Shown here piece by piece: positions 55,417-64,000 of a stretch of 64,000 nucleotides of DNA. Position numbers and translations under genes: made by a program. The stretch lies in NCBI GenBank assembly GCA_965178125.1, contig OZ237744.1:1116001-1180000 (forward strand), in the 5' to 3' direction. Position 1 is the first letter of the stretch, and each line of letters begins with the position of its first letter. The notes below the pieces were generated by a model. It saw only the letters and a program-made list of their open reading frames with translations, made no database searches and was not told where the DNA came from. The DNA comes from Bilabrum cf. latius. Lineage: Eukaryota > Bigyra: Bicosoecida > Bigyra > Bicosoecida.

Positions 55417-58404
55417 ATGGCAGCAGTCGACCGATCAGCGATTATTGCTGGTGCATGTAGCGATCTGAGAAACGCGACGCAGGGCGATAAGGTGTACAAG
55501 AACGAGTGCGTGTACTCGTTTGCTACTCCAGCCACGCCGGGCGGAATATACGTGAATCTGCGCACGTTCGTGGCTGTTGGTCCAGAATACCTGCAGCTAG
55601 AGTTAAACAAGACCTCAGAAGAAGGCAAGCACAACGTCTACTGGAAGCAGGTGTGGACCCGAAGGCCGGCGCCGAAGGCCCGCGAGGAGGACGGGCAGCC
55701 GGCCAAGAAGCTTTCAAAGGTTGCGATCGGCGTGGAAGGCGGCGCACCGCTCGACGAAGAGCCAGAATACGACAAGCACGAATACCTGTCGCTGGTTAAG
55801 TCCGGCGAGCCGGAGATGTGCATCGCTTTGCCGTCCGATGACGTCCCGGCAGCTGTCACGGCGGTCATCGATTCCGTCAAGAACCACGACGACGTGGTCC
55901 GCGCCGCTCAGGTCAAGCAAGCTGCAGTCGCTTGGGTGAGAGAGAGAACCGGAGGGCAGAGACCCCGGTCGCCGCGCTCTGGAGCTGCGCGGTGCGCACG
56001 CAGTCGCTGTACCATGGCCGCACATGCCATACCTTGAGTGCAGAGCACCTCGTTTGAGCCCCTTTCAATCCAACTCCATCCTCTGCAGGAGTTTGTTCCC
56101 CAGGCATCTGCATTCGCCATGGACCTCCCCGTGGTGGAGCACCCTCCCAAGCTGAGCGCGGACCCTAGCACCTGGAAGTGCTTCGCCTGCGATCTCACCT
56201 CCAACCTGTGGCTCAACCTGTCCACGGGGGTCATGGCCTGCGGCAGGCAGCAGATGGGAGGGGCCAAGGGACACGGACATGCCCTCAGGCACTTCGAGGA
56301 GACGGGCAGCCGGTATCCCCTCTGCGTGAAGCTGGGCACTGTCACGGCGGACTCCGCCGACGTGTACTCGTACCACCCAGATGAGAACGACCTGGTGCTG
56401 AACTCCAAGCTCGACGAGCATCTTGCCCGCTTCGGGCTGGACCGCAGCTCGATGGTCAAGACGGACAAGTCGATGGACGAGCTGCAGCTGGACGCGCAGG
56501 AGAAGCTGGAGTCCAACCGCATCACCGAGGCGGGCAAGAAGCTCATGCCCGTCCCGGGGGCGGGGTTCGTGGGCCTCAAGAACATGGGGAACAGTTGCTA
56601 CATGGCCAGCGCGGTGCAGTGCCTCGCCGCCATGCCCGAGTTCGCCGAGCGTTACCTCGCCCCCCACGACGAGGTGCTCCGGGCCGTCCACCCGAGGGCC
56701 GTGGCGAGCGACCTGACCGCACAGACGTGCAAGCTGGCAAGGGCACTCATCACGGACAAGTACGTCCCCGAGGACAAGAGGGAGCTCCCGCCCGCGCCCA
56801 GCGGAGACGTCTCTGAAGAGGTCCTGGAGGCGTACGCGAAGGCGCTCGCGGAGAGGACAGAGGCGGTGTTTGTGGAGCCGCGCATGTTCCGGTTCGTGGC
56901 GGGGGCAGGGCACCCGGACTTTGGGGGCACGCAGCAGCAGGACGTGTCCATGTACATGACGCATCTGTTCGAGCAGTTCGCGCTCGCAGAGGCAAAGGGG
57001 CGCCCGGGGAAGGCGGTCGCGGACAGGTTCGGCGGGCACCTGGGCCGGCTGTTCGCGTTCGACACGCAGGACAAGATCAAGTGCCTTGAGAGCGGTACCT
57101 ACCGCCTGAAGGACGGCGAGGACACGATGTTCTCCCTTGGAATCCCCATGGACAAGGCCACCAACAGGGAGGAGTACGACGCCTACATGGCGAGGGAGGC
57201 CGCTAGGAAGGCGCAGAGGGAGGCAAGGAAGTAGGCCAAGGCAGAGGCGGAGGCAAAGGCAAGGGCGGGGGTGGCTGCTGCCATGGCCGGGAAAGGGGAC
57301 GGAGAGAAGGAGAAGGAGAAGGAAAAGGAGGGCGGGGGCAAGCAGGAGGAGGAGGCCGCTTCGGCTTCGAGCGGGGCTGGCGCGGGCGCTTCCACCACAG
57401 CCAGCTCGACTCCTGGTTCTACCTCGACCGCCGATGCTCCCCTCGATAAAGAGGAGGAGCAGGTGCTCGCTAAGGTGCCCTGGTCCGCTGTGATGGAGGC
57501 GTGGGCAGCTGGGTCCGTTGTACCCGACCTGCATTCCAACGCCACCGGCAAGAAGGGCCCCCACCTGAAGACACCCGCCCTCAAGACCATGCCGCCCTAC
57601 CTGCTGGTGCAGCTCCGCAGGTACAGCGTTGGCCCCGACTACCAGCCGATCAAGCTCGGCGTGTCCCTGGACGTGCCCCAGGAGCTGGACATGGAGAAGT
57701 ACAGGGCCAAGCCGCTTGGAGGGGACGAGCCAGCTATGCCTGAAGGTGACGGGGGCGGGGACGCGGCGGGAGGGGGTGCGGGGGAACAGGAGGTGTCCCC
57801 GGAGATCCTGGCCGCGGTGACGGGGATGGGCTTCACAGAGAACGCGGCCAAGCGGGCGGCCAAGGCGACGGGCAACGGCCCCGCGGATGCCGCGGTGAAC
57901 TGGCTCATGGAGCACATGGGAGACCCTGACATCAACGACCCCATGCCTGCCTCGGGTGCGGGTTCGGGTGCCGGTGCCGGTGCGGGAGGGGGGGATGGGG
58001 TGGACGAGAGCAAGGTGCAGATGCTTCAGGCCATGGGGTTCGATGCCGCGGTGTGCCGCAAGGCGCTGCACGAGAGCAAGGGGGACGCCGAGCGGGCGTC
58101 CATGTGGATCATGGAGCGGATGGAGGACATCGCGGCGGGTACGGTGGACCTGACGATCCCCAAGGCCGTGGAGGTGAGCAAGGACAAGAGCGACGGGCCG
58201 GGCAAGTACAGGCTGATGGCCTTCATCTCTCACATAGGGAGGAGCACAACCGCGGGGCACTACGTGTGCCACGTGAAGAAGGGGCCGGGGGGCGCGTGGG
58301 TGGTGTACAACGACAGGAAGGTCGCGCTCTCGGAGGAGCCTCCGTTCGGGGAGGGCTTCTTGTACTTCTACCAGAGGGTGGACCGGGCTGAGGGTGGCAA
58401 GTGA
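55417..58404 (+). CDS. USP5: USP5/isopeptidase T deubiquitinase (two exons, one in-frame UAG)
   Basis: Exon 1 is 55417-55935 and exon 2 is 56089-58404; the 153-base intron starts GTGAGA and ends CTGCAG. The 944-residue enzyme disassembles free polyubiquitin. Domains in order: cryptic N-terminal UBP (KNECVYSFATPATPGGIYVNL), zinc-finger UBP (WKCFACDLTSNLWLNLSTG, KLGTVTADSADVYSY), catalytic box LKNMGNSCYMASAVQCL with Cys ~343, two UBA domains (VTGMGFTENAAKRAAKATG and LQAMGFDAAVCRKALHESKG), and the His box GKYRLMAFISHIGRSTTAGHYVCHVKK (His ~897). The usual QQDAxEF block reads QQQDVSMYM. TAG 57232 lies in the Lys/Ala/Glu-rich insert, where the human protein has a Gln after Lys-Lys-Arg. By the standard code the protein would lose both UBAs and the catalytic His. 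Confidence 0.95.
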
Positions 58405-58529
58405 TCGCTGGAGTGTCACACGGTCCATCAGAGCGGACATGGATCTGCCCAGAGTTCGTAGCGAACCCCGATGAACGAACCTGCCTTTCTGGCCCAGCTT
58501 CTAGTAACATCAAGTGCTCCAGCATCGCG

Positions 58530-60948
58530 ATGGAGAGCAGCGTGATGGAGCGTATGCGGCGCTTACAGAACGAAGTTGATTAGCTTGAAATAATTCTGGA
58601 GAGCGCGTTGGAAGATGTGCCGGTATTTGTGAGAATCTACCCCGTATCCAGCTCGTCCTGTCTTATTGCGAGATTGATATGCACTCCTTTGGACGCACGC
58701 ACTACCTTTTTGCCTCAACCGCAGCCGAAAGGAAGAGTTGAGACTGAACACATGATCTGCAATGCCGTTGCTGCGGTGCAGAAGCGAAGTTAGCTGCTGC
58801 TCGCACTGGATGCAGATGCAGACAGGTGAGGTGCCTCGACAGTATCGACACAAGTTTACTTCGGCTTGCAAAGCGCTGATGCGCACCATGGCTGTAGTAG
58901 CAGTTCCGCTTGAAACCTTTCGCAGGCAAAAGCAGGCAGAAATTCAAGGGTGGCGGCCGCAGGCAGGCGATCCCGTGGATGTGCTGTTTGATAGGCTCGA
59001 TGAGCTGTTGGATGAGGGCGAGCAGGAAAGCAAGCAATCGTACGGCCTTCAAGATGCATCCACAGAGTCATAGAGTGCTTTGTTTGAGGAGATCAAGCCG
59101 AAGGTTTCGTTCTCCGACGAGGAGTGCTGGGGGCGCTTCGTCGACATGAACGAGCCCTTCGAGCTGTACCGCAACATCCCAGGCGCGCCTCAGACAGATT
59201 ACACGGAATTTCTTAAGCGCGGGCCGGTTGCACCGCCCGAAATGGTTGACGTGTCTGGCAGCGCGGATCCGCAGGAGAGCGGGACAGCCCACTCGGCGGC
59301 TCCCTCGTCCTCGTCCTCGTCCTCATCGTCCTCGGCCTCGTCCTCCAGCGCCGCGGCTGCATTTGCGAGCATGGCCAGTGGGAACAGCGGCAGGCGCATG
59401 CGGCCTCGAGAGCGGGAAGAATCCGAACGGCTCCGGGACGCGTCCTACCGGGCCTATCTCCGGTCGTGCACCGGGTACCTTGCTCGCTTCGCCCGCCGTG
59501 CTCGCCCGCTGGAGCCGCTCGAGCAGGTGCTTGAGCCAGCCTACAGGGACTTCTGTCGAGCCGCTGGCCTGTCCTCAGCTGGCCCTGGCACAGGATAGCA
59601 ACCGATGGAAGGCCCCGAGGGTGGCAGCGGGGAGGCGGCGCGAGCCCGGACCCAGGGCGGACCGGGAGCGGGAGGCGAGGAGGAGCATCGACAGCCGTCG
59701 TCTGGGATCGATCTAGGCAGTGTGACGAGTGCGGAGGAGCTGCTGGAGCGGCACGACGGAGAGGCTCTCCGCAACGAGCTGCTGCGGCTGGGGCTCAAGA
59801 CCGGGGGCAGGCCGCAGGACCGTGCCAAGCGGCTGTGGAAAACAAAGGGCAAGTCGCCCGAGGAATGGCCCAGGGGCCTGTGGGCCAAGGGGAGGGGGCC
59901 TAAGGACGGACAGGCGGGAAGTGGGGGGCACGGGGGGCCTGGGACAGCCGGCATGACCGATGTGGAGGCAGCAGCGGAAGCTGCACTTCGGACAGGCGGC
60001 AGGCGCCAGGCATTCGTAGGCGGAGCAACGGCTTCGTCCTCGTCCTCGTCCTCCGTATCGTAGGAGAAAGCGAGATCCCAGGGTGGAGCTTCTTTGACCA
60101 TCAGTAACGGCACTGGGAGCAGCGCAGCGGTGTCTGCCCTAGCACCAGCAGCATCAACAGCATCGACCGGCACTCTCCCATTCTCCGACCAGGTGCCCCG
60201 GGGGGGCGCCCTCGAGTCTCGCTGGCTAGAGCACGCCTTGAGGGCGCTCTGGGGAACACTGCAGCCGGTGATGGACGCCTCACGCACCCGGGCGGAGCGG
60301 CGGCAGACGCTGACGGAGGAGGAGCGGTAGAAGGAGATCGAGGAGGAGGCGGCGGCAGCGGTCGGGGAGGGGGAGGCTTACGGGATGGAGGGGGCCGCGG
60401 GCGGGGAGGGGGAGGACGGGGAGACGGACGCGGAGAGGAGGAAGAGGCTGGGGCGCAGGTACAAGAAGAACCTGGTGGTGGACGTGGACGGGAAGCCCAT
60501 CCCCTACTGGCTATACCGGCTGCACAACCTCAACATCCCGTTCAAGTGCGAGGTGTGCGGGGACGAGACGTACTGGGGCAGGTTCAGCTACGAGCGGCAT
60601 TTCTCATCCCCGAGGCACACTCAGATGCTGCAGCGGCTGGGCATCCCCAACACGAAGCACTTCTTTGGGATCAGCAAGATTGCAGATGCCATGCGGCTGT
60701 GGAAGCGGCTGCAGGCCCAGACCGGTGCGGGCGAGGGGACGGGGCCCGGGGCTGGGGTGGGCGGGTCTGCTTCTGGTTCTGGGCTCGGGGGTGTGGCGGC
60801 GGCAGTGGCTGCGTCGAGCGGCGGGCCGCAGGGCGCGCAGCATGCCGAGTTCGAGGACGCGGACGGGAACGTGATGAGCAGGGAGCTGTACGAGATGATG
60901 GCGAGGCAGGGGCTCCTAGGGCAGGGGGGCGGGCGCAACAGGAGATGA
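58530..60948 (+). CDS. SF3A3: Splicing factor SF3A3/SF3a60/Prp9 (three exons, six in-frame UAG)
   Basis: Exons are 58530-58628, 58725-58825 and 58926-60948; introns start GTGAGA and GTGAGG. The 740-residue U2 snRNP subunit has an N-terminal coil (MERMRRLQNEVD-UAG-LEIIL), the RxxxHMIC block, FDRLDELLDE, the conserved VSFSDEECWGRFVDMNEPFELY, a SAP-like segment (ELLRLGLKTGGRPQDRAKRLW then TKGKS) and the C-terminal zinc finger region: DGKPIPYWLYRLHNLNIPFKC, CEVCGDETYWGRFSYERHF, LGIPNTKHF. It ends as in orthologues (EFEDADGNVMSRELYEMMARQGLL). TAG at 58581, 58791, 59071, 59596, 60061 and 60328 all lie between conserved blocks. Standard-code reading would leave only fragments of this essential protein. 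Confidence 0.94.
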
Positions 60949-61060
60949 TGCGTGCAGATGATGCATCACTGGCATGACCTAACTAGTACTATAGCAACAT
61001 TCGAGTCAACAGCAGCTTCACACACTTTGGCACTTAGAGCGTGCTACCTGGCTTCGGCAG

Positions 61061-61624
61061 TCAGCGCGCTCCCGTCCTGGAGATTTCGCACATGGTGCCC
61101 TCCAGCACGTAGTATGATCCTGGATTGTATGGTGTTGTCACGATGCCCAAGCTGTACGTCATGGACACCAGGCACTGCGTCCTGCCGTTGCTCGTGATTA
61201 GCTGCCCTGCAGTCAACTCACCGTCCAGCGTTGCCGCGCAGATTCCGGTGTCAAACGTCGTCCCATTGGCCCATCGGATCGCGGATTTAGGAAATGGTTC
61301 GCTCGCTGATGACAGTTTCAGGACTGGGTCGTTCAGATACCGATACTCCAAAATTGAGAAGGCGCCCACAGCGGCGTACTACCCTGATCGATCAACTTGC
61401 GTTGCGTAGACACATAGCCACCCCTCAGTTGTATACACTAAATTGCCGGCTGCGCCTTGCACTCCGCAGTAGAACCTCTTCTGCGCGATCGAAGCGTTTA
61501 CCGGCAGCGGATCATCATATGGGTTCTTCGGAAACGCCGTGCTGGACGTCCGCAGCCATTCCCCGCAGCCGCGCCCAAGTCGAAGCAATGCTGCAATTGC
61601 AACTACAAAGCATGCAATCTTCAT
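61061..61624 (-). CDS. Small secreted protein of unknown function (one in-frame UAG)
   Basis: A 187-residue protein from ATG 61624 with a signal peptide (MKIACFVVAIAALLRLGRG). Five or so Cys suggest disulfides. The C-terminal part (TGICAATLDGELTAGQLITS, TQCLVSMTYSLGIV, YYVLEGTMCEI) faintly recalls DM9/DUF3421-type repeats, but this is not firm. TAG 61379 is in-frame (VDRSG-UAG-YAAVG). The stop is TGA. Upstream in-frame codons extend to an ATG-like start at 61702, rejected because the signal peptide begins at 61624. It lies 96 bases downstream of the pectinacetylesterase gene on the same strand. Confidence 0.55.
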
Positions 61625-61720
61625 CGACCCCGCGTTAAAGTGGCGCTCGAGTCGCGGCGCGAATGTTTCGACAGTGCGGTGCACCCTCCGCAACAAAGCC
61701 ACAGCCGCGACCCCGGCCCC

Positions 61721-62247
61721 TCACTGGCCCCCGCTGCAGCAGTCCTCGCACGGGTAGTCCGCCCCCTGCAGCCACAGCCGCGACCCGGGCACGAGGCCCC
61801 CGCCCCCCGCAGGAGCACCTGCATCCAGCCACCGCCACCACCGATCCGCAGCCACCGCCCCCGTGGATCCCTCAATCGTCACATTGAAGTCGTCAAACTT
61901 GCCCCCAGGCCCCAGCACCTGCCCCTGCCCCCACTGCCCGCAATGCTCGTGGCACGCTGTGATGAACGCCACGTTGCGGCTGACGTCGTGACCCTGCCAC
62001 TCGCCCTCTCCGCCCCTCTTGCCCGCCCCTGCCCCCAGCACCCGCTCCCGCACGGACCCCAGGAGCATGGCGCCCACCTCCCGCACCGCCGTGTCGTTGC
62101 TACCCCCGATGCCCGCGCTGATGCTGTCCATCGCCGGGTCGAACCGGCTGTTCATCACGAACAGCGGAACATCCACGCGCGGCGCCGAGTCCTCGGGCAG
62201 GACGCACACCACGCTCGGGTCCTTGCCCCCCTGCAGCGCCTCTTCGA
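61721..62247 (-). repeat. Duplicated segment, partner of 63474-64000
   Basis: Over 527 bases it differs from 63474-64000 at three positions, all synonymous third positions. Similarity fades just 3' of the stop codons. Confidence 0.95.
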
Positions 62248-63106
62248 CGCAGTTCTGGTTGAGCGCGGCCGTGTTGTTCATGGCCCGGCTGATCCACGTG
62301 AGGGCGGCGGGCCAGGCGGGCTTGAGAGGGGTGGAGAGGAAGTACCCAGAGTCGGGGGCGGCGCGGACCGTGGCCTGCGGGATGCGGGACTGCAGGTAGT
62401 CCGCGTGGTAGTACGTGGCCAGGCCGCCGGCCGAGGCGCCCCCCACGATGGCGTGTGAGGCTTCGCCTAGGTTGAAGCGGGCGTGCAGATCGTCCAGCAC
62501 CGACTGAAGGATGCGAAAGCCGCGGTAGTACATGGTCCTGGGCTTGCCGTCGTACACCACTTCCACAACCGTCTCGTTGTTACCGGAAAAAGACCCACCG
62601 TCGCAGTATTCCAAAAAAACCTTGTTCCAATCGTGCGTGAGAGGGTCAACACTCGGGTCGTTGTTCATGAGGCCCCCGCACCAGCGCGAGCCCAAGCAGG
62701 ACGGTATGTACTGGTAGTTCATCGTGGCATTGTAGGCCGACAGGTTACCCGGCATCATGTTTCCCGATTCGCGCAAGAAGCACGCCGGATCTGAACTTCC
62801 CAAATAGCACTTCTCGCTAAACGCTCGCTTGGCGCACGAGCTCTCCGATTCGCACCAACCACCACCCTCAAAATGAAACGACCACTTTGTGGCATTCTTC
62901 GAATGCGGCTCCGCCAGGTTGATCCAGTATCGCCCTGGCGTACCATCCAAGCAGCGAGCTCCATTGGATTCGACGTACTTCGAAAGCAACTGCGCATGGA
63001 ACAGGTTTGGCTCAGCAGCCGCATGCACAGCTGCTACGATAGGAAAGAGCAGTGCGCACGGAATGGTACTGACCATCATAGTCGTTAATGTTTCGATAGC
63101 TATCAT
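61721..63106 (-). CDS. Pectinacetylesterase/NOTUM family secreted hydrolase, copy 1
   Basis: A 461-residue PAE/NOTUM carboxylesterase. A signal peptide is best read from the internal MMVSTIPCALLFPIVAAVHA; the ATG at 63106 adds ten residues. Seen: the oxyanion-hole block SFHFEGGGWCES, LEYCDGGSFSG, the nucleophile elbow GGASAGG with Ser225, the Asp region NSRFDPAMDS and the His region ITACHEHCGQW, completing a Ser-Asp-His triad. Many Cys and N-glycosylation sequons fit secretion. Plant members remove acetyl from pectin; animal NOTUM deacylates Wnt; here polysaccharide deacetylation is more likely, given neighbouring GH genes. No TAG; the stop is TGA. Confidence 0.9.
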   Translation of the reverse strand: MIAIETLTTMMVSTIPCALLFPIVAAVHAAAEPNLFHAQLLSKYVESNGARCLDGTPGRYWINLAEPHSKNATKWSFHFEGGGWCESESSCAKRAFSEKCYLGSSDPACFLRESGNMMPGNLSAYNATMNYQYIPSCLGSRWCGGLMNNDPSVDPLTHDWNKVFLEYCDGGSFSGNNETVVEVVYDGKPRTMYYRGFRILQSVLDDLHARFNLGEASHAIVGGASAGGLATYYHADYLQSRIPQATVRAAPDSGYFLSTPLKPAWPAALTWISRAMNNTAALNQNCVEEALQGGKDPSVVCVLPEDSAPRVDVPLFVMNSRFDPAMDSISAGIGGSNDTAVREVGAMLLGSVRERVLGAGAGKRGGEGEWQGHDVSRNVAFITACHEHCGQWGQGQVLGPGGKFDDFNVTIEGSTGAVAADRWWRWLDAGAPAGGGGLVPGSRLWLQGADYPCEDCCSGGQ

Positions 63107-63473
63107 GATGCTAATTCGTCAAGTTCGAAGGCAACACGGTGAGAAGATACTGTGCGGTGATGAAGCTGGTCGCCGATCATCATCGTCGCAACAAATTGGG
63201 TCCACCTCGCGGGGTCCTGCACAGAGTACCGGTGTCAATTTTTGAGTGTTTGATGACTTCGAGTAATACACATAGTGTAAATTATTATCACTACATGGTC
63301 AAATTTTGAAATAAATGCATAAGACGTGAAATATCCGGGCCCAAAGAGAACTGCTTTCGCCTCGACCAGCCTGCACCACCCCACGTAGCTCTATTGTCTG
63401 CTCTTTAGAAAAACCTACTAGCCTGCAACCGCCTGGGTATCTTTTTTGATACTACGGCCGTGACCCCGCCCCC
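63107..63473. other. Intergenic spacer between tandem pectinacetylesterase copies
   Basis: 367 AT-rich bases between the copy 1 start and the copy 2 stop. It should hold the copy 2 3' UTR and the copy 1 promoter. No gene is seen. Confidence 0.45.
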
Positions 63474-64000
63474 TCACTGGCCCCCGCTGCAGCAGTCCTC
63501 GCACGGGTAGTCCGCCCCCTGCAGCCACAGCCGCGACCCGGGCACGAGGCCCCCGCCCCCCGCAGGCGCACCTGCATCCAGCCACCGCCACCACCGATCC
63601 GCAGCCACCGCCCCCGTGGATCCCTCAATCGTCACATTGAAGTCGTCAAACTTGCCCCCAGGCCCCAGCACCTGCCCCTGCCCCCACTGCCCGCAATGCT
63701 CGTGGCACGCTGTGATGAACGCCACGTTGCGGCTGACGTCGTGACCCTGCCACTCGCCCTCTCCGCCCCTCTTGCCCGCCCCTGCCCCCAGCACCCGCTC
63801 CCGCACGGACCCCAGGAGCATGGCGCCCACCTCCCGCACTGCCGTGTCGTTGCTACCCCCGATGCCCGCGCTGATGCTGTCCATCGCCGGGTCGAACCGG
63901 CTGTTCATCACGAACAGCGGAACATCCACGCGCGGTGCCGAGTCCTCGGGCAGGACGCACACCACGCTCGGGTCCTTGCCCCCCTGCAGCGCCTCTTCGA
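63474..64000 (-). CDS. Pectinacetylesterase/NOTUM family, copy 2 (5' part beyond window)
   Basis: The C-terminal 175 residues of a second gene, TGA at 63474-63476 and open to the window edge. The visible protein is identical to copy 1, including NSRFDPAMDS and ITACHEHCGQW. The nucleophile Ser and signal peptide lie outside the window. Confidence 0.92.
   Translation of the reverse strand, partial: EEALQGGKDPSVVCVLPEDSAPRVDVPLFVMNSRFDPAMDSISAGIGGSNDTAVREVGAMLLGSVRERVLGAGAGKRGGEGEWQGHDVSRNVAFITACHEHCGQWGQGQVLGPGGKFDDFNVTIEGSTGAVAADRWWRWLDAGAPAGGGGLVPGSRLWLQGADYPCEDCCSGGQ

Noticed and set aside
56065-58440. 791-codon minus-strand frame opposite USP5
   Set aside because: Antisense shadow rich in His/Arg/Leu; the plus strand carries unambiguous USP5 motifs.

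Overview
This is a gene-dense nuclear segment of a unicellular eukaryote. Genes carry GT-AG introns of about 86 to 320 bases, and I find no operons, Shine-Dalgarno sites or prokaryotic architecture. It holds spliceosome (BRR2, SF3A3), anaphase-promoting complex (CDC23), TFIIH (GTF2H5), DPY30, OPA3, IGBP1/TAP42 and USP5 homologues. Coding DNA is GC-rich, with long Gly/Ala/Ser-rich disordered stretches. A peptide deformylase implies an organelle with its own translation, and there is a hybrid histidine kinase. The species cannot be named from this; a protist or alga is likely.

The main result is a variant nuclear genetic code. At least 28 reading frames end in TGA or TAA and none in TAG. About 75 in-frame TAG codons lie inside 19 genes, often splitting obvious orthologues. 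The assignment points to glutamine. In the UPF1-like helicase the TAG at 39255-39257 falls exactly on the Gln of the QYRMH motif. In the TFIIH subunit GTF2H5 the TAG at 4612-4614 falls on the Gln of the C-terminal SLxQK. A cofilin site, a USP5 site and an OPA3 site are compatible. UAA and UGA remain stops. Coordinates below assume UAG = Gln. Under the standard code most of these genes look broken, and two (GTF2H5 and a 165-residue N-myristoylation-type protein at 35331-35828) largely disappear.

Layout. 1-9 kb: BRR2 C-terminal half, DPY30, a START protein, GTF2H5, a small basic protein and a large coiled-coil protein. 9-21 kb: OPA3, a 1686-residue hybrid histidine kinase, a dual-specificity phosphatase and a second coiled-coil protein. 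21-25 kb: a prenylatable zinc-finger E3-like protein, divergent from CDC23. 25-33 kb: three secreted carbohydrate-active-type genes (unassigned hydrolase-like, GH16, GH43-like), then peptide deformylase divergent from ribonucleotide reductase R2. 35-44 kb: the myristoylated protein, the UPF1/IGHMBP2-like helicase and a DH-PH protein with a proline-rich tail. 44-56 kb: a 1712-residue nucleoredoxin-like protein, IGBP1, an ADF-homology protein and a TMEM135-like membrane protein. 55-64 kb: USP5, SF3A3, a small secreted protein and two near-identical tandem pectinacetylesterase/NOTUM genes, the second cut by the window end.

Most genes are housekeeping genes and do not form one pathway. Two themes stand out. 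One is a secreted polysaccharide-active set (GH16, GH43-like, hydrolase-like, two pectinacetylesterases). The other is a group of unusually long proteins in which UAG-Gln codons pile up in disordered linkers and stay rare in conserved cores. No tRNA gene was found, so the decoding tRNA-Gln(CUA) must lie elsewhere.
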